From assembly GCA_900314525.1 (NCBI GenBank), contig OMVN01000002.1:1-64000 (forward strand): DNA of 64,000 bases, given 5' to 3'. The position numbers and the translations under genes are program-made. Positions 24,208-32,401 of this stretch are shown here, piece after piece; the stretch's first letter is position 1; each line of letters starts with the position of its first letter. Below the pieces are notes generated by a model. It was not told where the DNA came from. It was given only the letters and a program-made list of their open reading frames with translations, and ran no database searches. This DNA is from an uncultured Eubacteriales bacterium (lineage in GTDB: Bacteria > Bacillota > Clostridia > Lachnospirales > Lachnospiraceae).

Positions 24208-25678
24208 TAATATAAGCATAAAGTGGAAAGTATTTATTTACATGATAGGGTTTTGTGGTATACTTATCTGCCTTTTGTGGCTGTTTCAGACAGTATATCT
24301 GGACAGATTCTATAAATCAATTAAGAAGAAAGAAATTGATAATGCGATAGAAAATATAGTGACGGTTATGGATAATAAAGATCCAGAGTCAGATATAGAG
24401 ACGATTTCAGAGAGATATCAGTTATGTGTTTTGGTGGTGGACTCAGACGGAAATAATATTTATACCTCAGACAGGAATCCTGATTGTATAATCCATAAAT
24501 ATAATAGGGATAAATTAAAGGAAATATATAAACTGGCAGCAGAAAATGATGGGATAACACAGATAAATACAAAGGATGAAATGAACCGACAGGATGAGTT
24601 TATAAAAAATTCAGAATTACCTCAGAAATCCGAATCAAGATACGATATGTCTAAGCTTCCAAATATGCCAAAAGACAGGAATTCAGAGGGAATAATAAAG
24701 GTTAAGATAGTAAATATTGGTGGCGAAAAATATGCAGTAATAGTTGATTGTGTCATTACTCCTGTAAGTGCTACAGTGCATACACTGAGAATACAGCTTG
24801 TATATATTAGTATAATTATGATAATATTATCGATACTGATAGCATTTTTCTTATCTAAATTTATTTCTAAACCAATTATTAAAATAAATGAACAGGCAAA
24901 AGTTCTTGCTAAGGGAAATTTTGATGTTGAATTTAAGGAGAGTGGTTACAGAGAGATTTCGGAACTTTCTAAAACGCTTAATTATACCACACAGGAACTT
25001 TCAAAATCTGATAATCTTCAAAAGGAACTCCTTGCGAATGTCTCACATGATTTTAGAACACCACTGACAATGATTACTGGATATGGTGAAGTGATGAGAG
25101 ATCTTCCAGGTGAAAATACCCCTGAAAATGTTCAGGTGATTATTGATGAGGCGAAGAGATTAACTGGTCTGGTAAATGATCTGTTAGATATTTCAAAAAT
25201 TCAAGCTGGAGTTACAGGCTTAGAGACAAAAGAATTTGACATAACTGAGAGTATTAAGGCAATAATTGAAAGACATTCAAAACTTCTTGAACCATATGGA
25301 TACAATATCTATTTTAAATATAATGAGAATATTATAGTTGACGCAGATGAATTTAAAATATATCAGGTTGTTTATAATCTGATTGCAAATGCAGTAAATT
25401 ATTCATATGATAACAAAACTATTACAGTATCACAAATCAAACATAGAGATAATGTGAGAATTGAAGTTGAGGACCATGGTCCTGGAATTCCGAAGGATAA
25501 ACTAGATAGCGTCTGGGACAGATACTACAAGATTGATAAGAACCACAATAGGGCAATAATAGGAAGTGGACTTGGACTATCAATAGTAAAGAACATACTA
25601 GAAATGCATGGTGCCAAATATGGAGTAGACAGTACAGAAGGAGTTGGAAGTACATTCTGGTTTGAACTTCCAATGTAA
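24197..25678 (+). CDS. Membrane sensor histidine kinase
   Basis: An orthodox HAMP kinase of about 493 residues. TM1 covers about 10-32, an extracytoplasmic sensor region about 33-195 and TM2 about 200-222 (IIMIILSILIAFFLS). HAMP follows, then a HisKA domain with NVSHDFRTPLTMITGYGE (His about 285) and an HATPase with the N box (NLIANAVNYSYD), DHGPGIP and GSGLGLSIVKNI. Only TTG starts are available: 24185 or 24197; I prefer 24197 because GGAG lies upstream. It overlaps the regulator gene and is only 16 bases from the VTC gene, so all are one operon. Confidence 0.92.
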   Translation: MKHSNISIKWKVFIYMIGFCGILICLLWLFQTVYLDRFYKSIKKKEIDNAIENIVTVMDNKDPESDIETISERYQLCVLVVDSDGNNIYTSDRNPDCIIHKYNRDKLKEIYKLAAENDGITQINTKDEMNRQDEFIKNSELPQKSESRYDMSKLPNMPKDRNSEGIIKVKIVNIGGEKYAVIVDCVITPVSATVHTLRIQLVYISIIMIILSILIAFFLSKFISKPIIKINEQAKVLAKGNFDVEFKESGYREISELSKTLNYTTQELSKSDNLQKELLANVSHDFRTPLTMITGYGEVMRDLPGENTPENVQVIIDEAKRLTGLVNDLLDISKIQAGVTGLETKEFDITESIKAIIERHSKLLEPYGYNIYFKYNENIIVDADEFKIYQVVYNLIANAVNYSYDNKTITVSQIKHRDNVRIEVEDHGPGIPKDKLDSVWDRYYKIDKNHNRAIIGSGLGLSIVKNILEMHGAKYGVDSTEGVGSTFWFELPM

Positions 25679-25694
25679 AAGAAAGGTGATAATT

Positions 25695-26408
25695 ATGGCA
25701 ATTGAAGTTTTTAACAGAGTGGAAAAAAAATACTTAATTAACAGTGAACAGTTTAATATATTAAGTCAGAGACTTGAGCCATATATGAACCTGGATGAAT
25801 ACTGTTCGAATGGAGAATTTTATTCTATTAACAACCTGTATTTTGACACTGAGGAAGACGAGCTTATAGGGCGTTCCATAGAAAAACCGGTTTATAAAGA
25901 AAAACTGAGACTTAGAAGTTATGGTGTTCCTGACAGCAATACCTATGTATTTCTCGAAATTAAGAAGAAATACAAGGGAATAGTGAATAAAAGAAGGACA
26001 ACTATTAAACTGACAGATGCATACAGCTTCATTGAAAATGGAATAATTCCTGAAAATGAGATGTATCTTAATACTCAGGTTTTAAAGGAAATCAAGTATT
26101 TCCTTGATTTTTACAGACCTAAAGCAAAGGTATTTATAAAATATGACAGACTGGCATTGTTTGGAAAGGATGATGAGAATTTAAGAATTACATTTGATAA
26201 GAATATTATCACACGACGGGATAACCTGAGACTTGAAAATGGGGAAAACGGGGAAAAGATATTAGAAGATAGAATGTATCTGATGGAAATTAAAGTTCCT
26301 GTAAGTTTCCCACTTTGGCTGTCTGATATGCTTGCAGAATTAAAAATTTACAGTAATTCATTTTCAAAATATGGAAATGAATACAGGAAAACAATGAAAA
26401 ACAGCTAA
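25695..26408 (+). CDS. VTC-domain polyphosphate polymerase
   Basis: The 237-residue protein is a bare VTC catalytic domain of the tunnel-fold (CYTH-like) type, known from yeast Vtc4 to make polyphosphate from ATP. Charged strands line the tunnel: RVEKKYLINSEQF, YKEKLRLRSYG, VFLEIKKKYKGIVNKRR and YLMEIKVP. ATG 25695 follows AAAGGTG. It is next to a DUF4956 membrane protein, its usual partner in bacteria. The CotH-like kinase sometimes found in such clusters is absent. Confidence 0.85.
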   Translation: MAIEVFNRVEKKYLINSEQFNILSQRLEPYMNLDEYCSNGEFYSINNLYFDTEEDELIGRSIEKPVYKEKLRLRSYGVPDSNTYVFLEIKKKYKGIVNKRRTTIKLTDAYSFIENGIIPENEMYLNTQVLKEIKYFLDFYRPKAKVFIKYDRLALFGKDDENLRITFDKNIITRRDNLRLENGENGEKILEDRMYLMEIKVPVSFPLWLSDMLAELKIYSNSFSKYGNEYRKTMKNS

Positions 26409-26436
26409 AGTAATAAAAGAAAGGTAAGTGATAATT

Positions 26437-27123
26437 ATGTTTAAAACAATTTTAAATCAAACAACAAATGGAATTTACGCAGATAAGGATATTCTTATTT
26501 GCATAGCAACGGCACTGATTCTGGGATTTGTTATAAGCCTCATTTATATTTTCAGTGACAAGAAGAGGAGATTTTCTACAAACTTTGCAATAACACTTGT
26601 TATTTTGCCTGCAGTAGTGTCAGTTGTTATTATGCTTGTTGGAAGCAATGTGGCAAGAGCATTCTCCATGGCAGGAGCATTTGCACTTATAAGATTCAGA
26701 AGCGTGCCAGGTGACTCAAAAGATATTACAAGTGTTTTCTTTTCAATGGCTGTAGGTCTTGCAACTGGACTTGGATATATAAAACTTGCAATTGTAATTA
26801 CAGTAATTATTGGAATTGTATATTTTGTACTTATGATTTCAAAGTATGGTGTACTAAAAAACAATGATAATACATTAAGAATCACAGTTCCGGAAAATCT
26901 TAATTTTACTGGATCATTTGATGATTTATTCGATACATATACAAATTCGAGATCGTTAGACAGAATTAAGACAACAAATCTGGGATCATTATATGAACTC
27001 ACATATACTGTTTCATTGAAAAAAGATACAGATGAGAAGAAGTTTATTGATGAGATAAGATGCAGAAATGGCAATTTAAATATTATTCTCTGTAAAACAG
27101 AGACACCAGCAGATTTACTATAG
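26437..27123 (+). CDS. DUF4956 membrane protein
   Basis: A 228-residue protein with three or four membrane helices in the first 140 residues and a soluble C-terminal domain. The conserved core is ARAFSMAGAFALIRFRSVPG followed by SKDITSVFFSMAVGLATG, the hallmark of DUF4956. These proteins are repeatedly encoded beside VTC-domain polymerases, suggesting a membrane partner or exporter for polyphosphate; this is inference. The start is at ATG 26437 after AAAGGTAAG. Confidence 0.85.
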   Translation: MFKTILNQTTNGIYADKDILICIATALILGFVISLIYIFSDKKRRFSTNFAITLVILPAVVSVVIMLVGSNVARAFSMAGAFALIRFRSVPGDSKDITSVFFSMAVGLATGLGYIKLAIVITVIIGIVYFVLMISKYGVLKNNDNTLRITVPENLNFTGSFDDLFDTYTNSRSLDRIKTTNLGSLYELTYTVSLKKDTDEKKFIDEIRCRNGNLNIILCKTETPADLL

Positions 27124-27132
27124 AAAATACAG

Positions 27133-27161
27133 TTGATATCATTATTTTTAAATGATATAAT
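27133..27161 (+). promoter_or_regulatory. Promoter of the yfbR-topoisomerase unit
   Basis: TTGATA (27133-27138), 17 bases, TATAAT (27156-27161). Confidence 0.75.
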
Positions 27162-27198
27162 CAATAAAGAGTTCCGAATACGGGGCTCTTTATTGATT
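27159..27198 (+). promoter_or_regulatory. Long hairpin at the transcription start of yfbR
   Basis: A 17-bp stem (AATCAATAAAGAG / CTCTTTATTGATT perfect, continued by TTCC / GGGG with two wobbles), loop GAATAC. It begins inside the -10 box and ends 21 bases before the yfbR ATG, with no T-run after it. It may be a 5'-end RNA stabiliser or a DNA operator palindrome. Confidence 0.55.
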
Positions 27199-27218
27199 AT
27201 GACAGATTGGAGAATTTA

Positions 27219-27803
27219 ATGAGTAATAATAATTTTTTTGCGATGCTCTCCAGAATGAAATATATTAACAGATGGGGACTAATGAGAAATACCATCACTG
27301 AAAATATCGCTGAGCACAGCCTTGAGACAGCATTTATTGCACATGCATTAGCCGTGATTAATAATATATATTATGAAGGTGACATTAATCCTGAAAGGGT
27401 AGCAATTTATGCTATGTATCATGATGTCCCTGAGATAATTACAGGAGATTTGCCTACACCGGTAAAATATTTTGACCCCACTATTAAGAAATCTTATGAT
27501 GTGGTTGAATCTGTAGCTGTATCAAAATTATTAAACTCCATGCCAGAAGAAATGAGAGCAGTGTATGAAAATATTCTGGACGAGAAAAATATACAAATTG
27601 AATATAGAAAAATAGTAAAGGCTGCAGACAAGATTTCTGCACTTATAAAATGCATTGAGGAACGAAAAATGGGAAATCAGGATTTTGCAAGGGCAGAGAA
27701 TTCAACAATAGCAGCAATAAGAAAATTAGAATGCAGGGAAGCAAATTATTTTCTTGATAATTATATTGAAGCATATGGACTTACATTAGATGAACAGACT
27801 TGA
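27219..27803 (+). CDS. HD-domain 5'-deoxynucleotidase, YfbR-like
   Basis: The 194-residue protein matches YfbR, which dephosphorylates deoxynucleoside 5'-monophosphates. Metal-binding histidines and Asp lie in NIAEHSLETAFIAH and MYHDVPEIITGDLPTPVK, with a later Asp in AADKISALIK. ATG 27219 has GGAGA seven bases upstream. It ends 16 bases before the topoisomerase ATG, forming a two-gene unit. Confidence 0.88.
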   Translation: MSNNNFFAMLSRMKYINRWGLMRNTITENIAEHSLETAFIAHALAVINNIYYEGDINPERVAIYAMYHDVPEIITGDLPTPVKYFDPTIKKSYDVVESVAVSKLLNSMPEEMRAVYENILDEKNIQIEYRKIVKAADKISALIKCIEERKMGNQDFARAENSTIAAIRKLECREANYFLDNYIEAYGLTLDEQT

Positions 27804-27819
27804 TTTGGAAGTGAAAAGA

Positions 27820-29856
27820 ATGGGAAAATCAGTATATATTGCAGAAAAACCAAGTGTTGCCAAGGAGTTTGCAAAAGCTCTTAAGATAACAGGTAGAGGA
27901 AATGATGGATTTATAGAGAATGAGAACGGAATAGTTACATGGTGTGTGGGACATCTTGTAACTATGAGCTATCCAGAAAAATATGATCCTGCCTTGAAAA
28001 GATGGAGTATGGAAACTCTTCCATTTTTACCTGAAAAATGGAAATACGAGGTTATAGAGAATGTAAAAAAACAATTTAATATTGTCAAAAATATTTTGAA
28101 CAGAGAAGATGTTGATACCATATACATTTGCACCGACTCTGGACGAGAGGGAGAATATATATACAGGCTTGTTGATATGATGGCAAAGGTCCACGATAAG
28201 GCAAGAAAAAGGGTATGGATTGATTCCCAGACAGAGGAAGAGATACTCAAGGGCATAAATACAGCAAAAGACTGGAAAGAGTACGATGATTTGTCCTCTG
28301 CTGCATATTTAAGAGCAAAAGAAGATTATCTGATGGGTATTAATTTTTCAAGGGCACTTACCCTTAAATATGGCAATATTGTATCGTCATATTTAAAAAG
28401 AGACAGAACAGTACTCTCAGTGGGAAGAGTAATGACCTGTGTTCTTGGAATGGTTGTAAAAAGAGAGAGAGAAATAAGGGAATTTGTAGTTACTCCATTT
28501 TACAGGGTTAATGCTAGTGCAAAATGTTCAGAAAGTTATAGTTTTGATGCAGAATGGAGAGTTAACGAAAAGTCATTATATTTTAATACGCCTTATTTGT
28601 ACAAGGAGAATGGATTTAAAGACGAGGAACATGCAAAAGAACTGATAAAAATGATTAACGAAACTGGAAATGAAATGACGGTGGAGAGTGCAGAGAAAAA
28701 GCTTGAAAAGAAAAATCCACCGCTATTATTTAATCTTGCCGAATTACAAAATGAGTGTTCGAAATTATTTAAAATTAGTCCTGATGAGACTCTTAAAATT
28801 GTGCAGGAGCTTTATGAGAGAAAGTGTGTTACCTATCCAAGAACAGATGCAAGAGTGCTGTCAACTGCTATTTCTAAAGAGATAATAAAGAACATAAATG
28901 GTCTTAAAAACTTTAAAAAATTAGAACCATACTGTGATTATATAGTTCAGAAAGAGAGCTATAAGAATATTGTCAAAACTAGATATGTAGATGACAAACA
29001 GATAACCGATCACTATGCGATTATTCCAACAGGACAGGGAATATCTAATCTTAATTCCTTAAGTTCCCTTCACGGAGCTGTTTATGAAGTCATTGCCAGA
29101 AGATTTCTCAGCATATTCTATCCTCAGGCGGTTTATCAGAAGCTAAGTATAAGACTTATGATGCCATTAAAAAAAGATGAAAAGATATATGAGGAAAACT
29201 TTTATTCTTCTTTTAAGGTAATGGTTGATAAGGGATTTTTGGAAGTGTTAAAACCTGAAAAAAAGGATAATAAAGAAAATTCAGCCGAGGAAGACAATAA
29301 TGACAATAACAATGACAAGTTACTTGACAAGGATTCTATAAATTCATTGAAATTAATCAGGAAAAATGATAAACTGATATGCAATGGTTTAAATATCAAG
29401 GAAGGTAAAACATCACCTCCTAAGAGATATAATTCTGGCTCTATAATTCTTGCAATGGAATCGGCAGGACAGCTGATTGAGGATGAAGAATTAAGAGCTC
29501 AGATTAAGGGAAGCGGAATCGGAACAAGTGCTACCAGAGCTGAGATATTAAAGAAACTATTTAATATAAAATATTTATCTCTTAACAAGAAAACTCAGAT
29601 AATTACACCTACAAAATTTGGGGAAATTGTTTATGAAGTTGTGGATGTTGCAATAAATCATCTTCTTAACCCAGAACTTACAGCAAGCTGGGAAAAGGGG
29701 CTCACTATGGTTTCTAATGGAGAGATAAAAGAGGATGAATATCTGGATAAATTAGAGGGATTTATTAAGAGGAGAACTGCATATGTTGTTAATTCAAATA
29801 AGCAGACGGAACTCAGAAATCGATTTATAGAAGTATCAAAATATTATAAAAAATAA
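27820..29856 (+). CDS. Type IA DNA topoisomerase (TopB/topoisomerase III-like)
   Basis: The 678-residue enzyme has an N-terminal Toprim domain (VYIAEKPSVAKEFAKAL; CTDSGREGEYIYR). The active-site tyrosine is in CVTYPRTDARVLS (Tyr about residue 339). Type IA enzymes pass single strands to relax or decatenate DNA. A lysine/aspartate/asparagine-rich low-complexity stretch occupies about 480-510. No C-terminal zinc-finger cysteines are seen, as in TopB rather than TopA. In Firmicutes such proteins occur on both chromosomes and conjugative elements; nothing else here suggests an element. Confidence 0.9.
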   Translation: MGKSVYIAEKPSVAKEFAKALKITGRGNDGFIENENGIVTWCVGHLVTMSYPEKYDPALKRWSMETLPFLPEKWKYEVIENVKKQFNIVKNILNREDVDTIYICTDSGREGEYIYRLVDMMAKVHDKARKRVWIDSQTEEEILKGINTAKDWKEYDDLSSAAYLRAKEDYLMGINFSRALTLKYGNIVSSYLKRDRTVLSVGRVMTCVLGMVVKREREIREFVVTPFYRVNASAKCSESYSFDAEWRVNEKSLYFNTPYLYKENGFKDEEHAKELIKMINETGNEMTVESAEKKLEKKNPPLLFNLAELQNECSKLFKISPDETLKIVQELYERKCVTYPRTDARVLSTAISKEIIKNINGLKNFKKLEPYCDYIVQKESYKNIVKTRYVDDKQITDHYAIIPTGQGISNLNSLSSLHGAVYEVIARRFLSIFYPQAVYQKLSIRLMMPLKKDEKIYEENFYSSFKVMVDKGFLEVLKPEKKDNKENSAEEDNNDNNNDKLLDKDSINSLKLIRKNDKLICNGLNIKEGKTSPPKRYNSGSIILAMESAGQLIEDEELRAQIKGSGIGTSATRAEILKKLFNIKYLSLNKKTQIITPTKFGEIVYEVVDVAINHLLNPELTASWEKGLTMVSNGEIKEDEYLDKLEGFIKRRTAYVVNSNKQTELRNRFIEVSKYYKK

Positions 29857-29879
29857 CAATTCATAAGGAGGATTTTGTT

Positions 29880-31700
29880 ATGTGCGGTATCGTTGGATAT
29901 GTTGGTGACAAAGACTGTGCAGATGTATTAGTTGACGGTCTTAAAAAACTTGAATATAGAGGATATGATTCTGCAGGAATCGCAGTATTTCAGAATGGGG
30001 AAATAGAAGTAGAAAAATCTAAGGGGAAATTAGCAGATCTTGAGAATAAAATGAAGAATGAAGGAAAACCATCAGGACATTGCGGAATAGGACACACAAG
30101 ATGGGCAACACATGGAGAACCTTCAGACATCAATTCACATCCACATGGAAATAAGCGAGTAAGTATTGTTCATAATGGAATTATTGAAAATTATAAGCAA
30201 ATAAAAGATTTCCTTACAGGAAAGGGATATGTCTTTGAGAGCGAGACAGATACAGAGACAGTAGCAAAATTACTTGATTACTTATACGATGGCAATCCAA
30301 TAGAAACACTAAGCAAAATGATAGATAAAGTCAGAGGTTCATATGCTCTTGGAATATTGTTTAAAGATTACCCTGACACAATTTTTGCAGTGAGAAAAGA
30401 AAGCCCATTAATCGTTGGACTTGGTGAAAATGAGAATTTTATCGCATCTGATGTGACACCTATTCTAAAATATACAAGAAAATATTATTTGTTAGAACAG
30501 GATGAGATAGCAATTATTAAAAAAGACAGTGTCAAAATTGTTACACCTGAAAATGAGGAGATCACAAAAGAAGTTCTCACTGCAGACTGGGACGTTGATG
30601 CTGCAGAAAAGGGCGGGTATGCTCATTTTATGCTCAAAGAGATAAATGAACAGCCTTCAAAAATTAAGACTACAATTTCTCCAAGAATTCAGGATGGCAT
30701 GCCATACTTGGAAGAAAGCGGAATTACAATGGAGATGCTTAAAAACAGTAAGAGAATTTTTATTGTAGCATGTGGTACAGCAATGCATGCTGGAATGGTT
30801 GGAAAATATGTAATTGAAAGTCTTGCAAGGGTTGAAGTAACAGTTGATATTGCCTCTGAGTTCAGATACAGAAATCCACTAATTGAAAAAGGAGATTTGG
30901 TTATTCTTATATCTCAGTCTGGTGAAACTGCAGATACTTATGCAGCACTTAAACTTGCAAAAGAGAGAGGAGCAACTACGGTTTCAGTTGTTAATGTAAA
31001 GGGTTCAACTATTGCAAGAGAAGCTGATAAGGTAATTTATACTCATGCAGGTCCTGAAATATCAGTAGCCTCTACAAAGGCATATTCAGTACAGTTAAGT
31101 ATTATGTATCTCTTTGCATTTGAACTTGCATATGCAAAAGAAAAAATCAGTAAAGAAAGATGTATGGAACTTACAAAACAACTTATGGAAGTACCAGATA
31201 AATTAGCAGAAGTTCTTGAATTAAAAGAGAGATGTCAGTTTATCGCTTCAAGACTTGTAAATGCTGAAAGTTTATTATATATAGGACGAGGACTTGACTA
31301 TGCCCTAAGCATGGAGGGTTCACTTAAATTAAAGGAAATTTCATATATTCACTCTGAATCATACGCAGCAGGAGAACTAAAACATGGTACAATATCACTA
31401 GTAACAGAAGATATGCCAGTAATTGCTGTTGCTACACAGAGTAATCTGCTTGAAAAGACAATAAGTAATGTAAAAGAGGTAAAGGCTAGAGGTGCTAAAG
31501 TTACAGTTATATGTAAAGAGGGCACTGAAATTGGAAAAGATGTGGCAAATCATCTTGTAACACTTCCTGCTATGGAAGATATGTTAATGCCAATGCTTGC
31601 AGCGGTACCAATGCAGTATATCGCATATTACACAGCAGCATTAAAAGGATGCGATGTTGATCAGCCAAGAAACCTTGCAAAATCAGTTACAGTTGAATAA
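29880..31700 (+). CDS. glmS: Glutamine-fructose-6-phosphate aminotransferase GlmS
   Basis: GlmS makes glucosamine-6-phosphate, the first step to UDP-GlcNAc. The 606-residue protein begins MCGIVGYVGD, so Cys2 is the glutaminase nucleophile after Met removal; GHTRWATHGEPSD is the glutaminase loop. Two SIS isomerase domains follow (ACGTAMHAG; SQSGETADT) and it ends in the classical QPRNLAKSVTVE. AAGGAGG precedes ATG 29880. Only 23 bases separate it from the topoisomerase gene, so there is no room for a glmS ribozyme. Confidence 0.97.
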   Translation: MCGIVGYVGDKDCADVLVDGLKKLEYRGYDSAGIAVFQNGEIEVEKSKGKLADLENKMKNEGKPSGHCGIGHTRWATHGEPSDINSHPHGNKRVSIVHNGIIENYKQIKDFLTGKGYVFESETDTETVAKLLDYLYDGNPIETLSKMIDKVRGSYALGILFKDYPDTIFAVRKESPLIVGLGENENFIASDVTPILKYTRKYYLLEQDEIAIIKKDSVKIVTPENEEITKEVLTADWDVDAAEKGGYAHFMLKEINEQPSKIKTTISPRIQDGMPYLEESGITMEMLKNSKRIFIVACGTAMHAGMVGKYVIESLARVEVTVDIASEFRYRNPLIEKGDLVILISQSGETADTYAALKLAKERGATTVSVVNVKGSTIAREADKVIYTHAGPEISVASTKAYSVQLSIMYLFAFELAYAKEKISKERCMELTKQLMEVPDKLAEVLELKERCQFIASRLVNAESLLYIGRGLDYALSMEGSLKLKEISYIHSESYAAGELKHGTISLVTEDMPVIAVATQSNLLEKTISNVKEVKARGAKVTVICKEGTEIGKDVANHLVTLPAMEDMLMPMLAAVPMQYIAYYTAALKGCDVDQPRNLAKSVTVE

Positions 31701-31717
31701 TAGAATTGGAGTAAAAA

Positions 31718-32377
31718 ATGTTAGAGATTAGAGAATTACTTGATTTAGAACAGACAATTGCCAGAGAATTTTTTGATGGATTAAAATATCCATGGGAAGT
31801 TTTCGATGGATTAGATGATAAGATAATAGCACTTGGAAAGACACTTGCAGAGGATAAATTTGATTATCTAGGGGATAACATCTGGGTAGCAAAGAGTGCA
31901 AAAGTTGCAAAGACAGCATTTTTAAATGGACCACTTATAATTGATGAGGGTGCAGAGATAAGACACTGTGCTTTTATCAGAGGTGCAGCAGTTGTTGGTA
32001 AAGAATGTGTTGTAGGTAATTCTACAGAACTTAAGAGTTCAATATTATTTAATAATGTTCAGACACCACATTACAATTATGTTGGGAATTCAGTATTATC
32101 ATACAAATCTCACATGGGTGCAGGTTCTATTACATCAAATTTAAAATCTGACAAAACCCTTGTTACAATCAATACAGGAGACGAGAAAGTCGAGACAGGA
32201 CTTAAGAAACTTGGAGCTATTCTTGGAAGTTATGTAGAGGTAGGCTGTAACAGCGTACTAAATCCTGGAACAGTAATTGGAAGTCACACAAATGTATATC
32301 CGCTGTCAATGGTAAGAGGGTATGTACCTGCAAATTCTATTTACAAAAAAGCAGGAGAAATAGCGGAGAAAAACTAG
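31718..32377 (+). CDS. Left-handed beta-helix acyltransferase, GlmU C-domain-like
   Basis: A 219-residue hexapeptide-repeat protein. After a helical N-terminus (about 1-45) come repeats such as VAKSAKVAKTA, IDEGAEIRHCAFIRGAAVVG and VEVGCNSVLNPGTVIG. The middle reads TPHYNYVGNSVLSYKSHMGA then GSITSN, like the acetyltransferase active site of GlmU, including the His. There is no pyrophosphorylase domain. It follows glmS by 17 bases, so it may acetylate glucosamine-1-phosphate, with a separate uridylyltransferase elsewhere. This role is inferred. Confidence 0.75.
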   Translation: MLEIRELLDLEQTIAREFFDGLKYPWEVFDGLDDKIIALGKTLAEDKFDYLGDNIWVAKSAKVAKTAFLNGPLIIDEGAEIRHCAFIRGAAVVGKECVVGNSTELKSSILFNNVQTPHYNYVGNSVLSYKSHMGAGSITSNLKSDKTLVTINTGDEKVETGLKKLGAILGSYVEVGCNSVLNPGTVIGSHTNVYPLSMVRGYVPANSIYKKAGEIAEKN

Positions 32378-32401
32378 ACAATTATTATTTTAGGAGGGAC
32401 T

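Noticed and set aside
26544-27164. 206-codon minus-strand frame opposite the DUF4956 gene
   Set aside because: It is an antisense shadow of a well-supported membrane-protein gene, with no ribosome binding site or recognisable domain.
27820-29856. Topoisomerase gene as a sign of an integrative conjugative element
   Set aside because: No relaxase, T4SS, integrase or other mobility gene is near; composition is like the neighbours.
29857-29879. glmS ribozyme upstream of glmS
   Set aside because: There are only 23 noncoding bases; the ribozyme needs well over 100.
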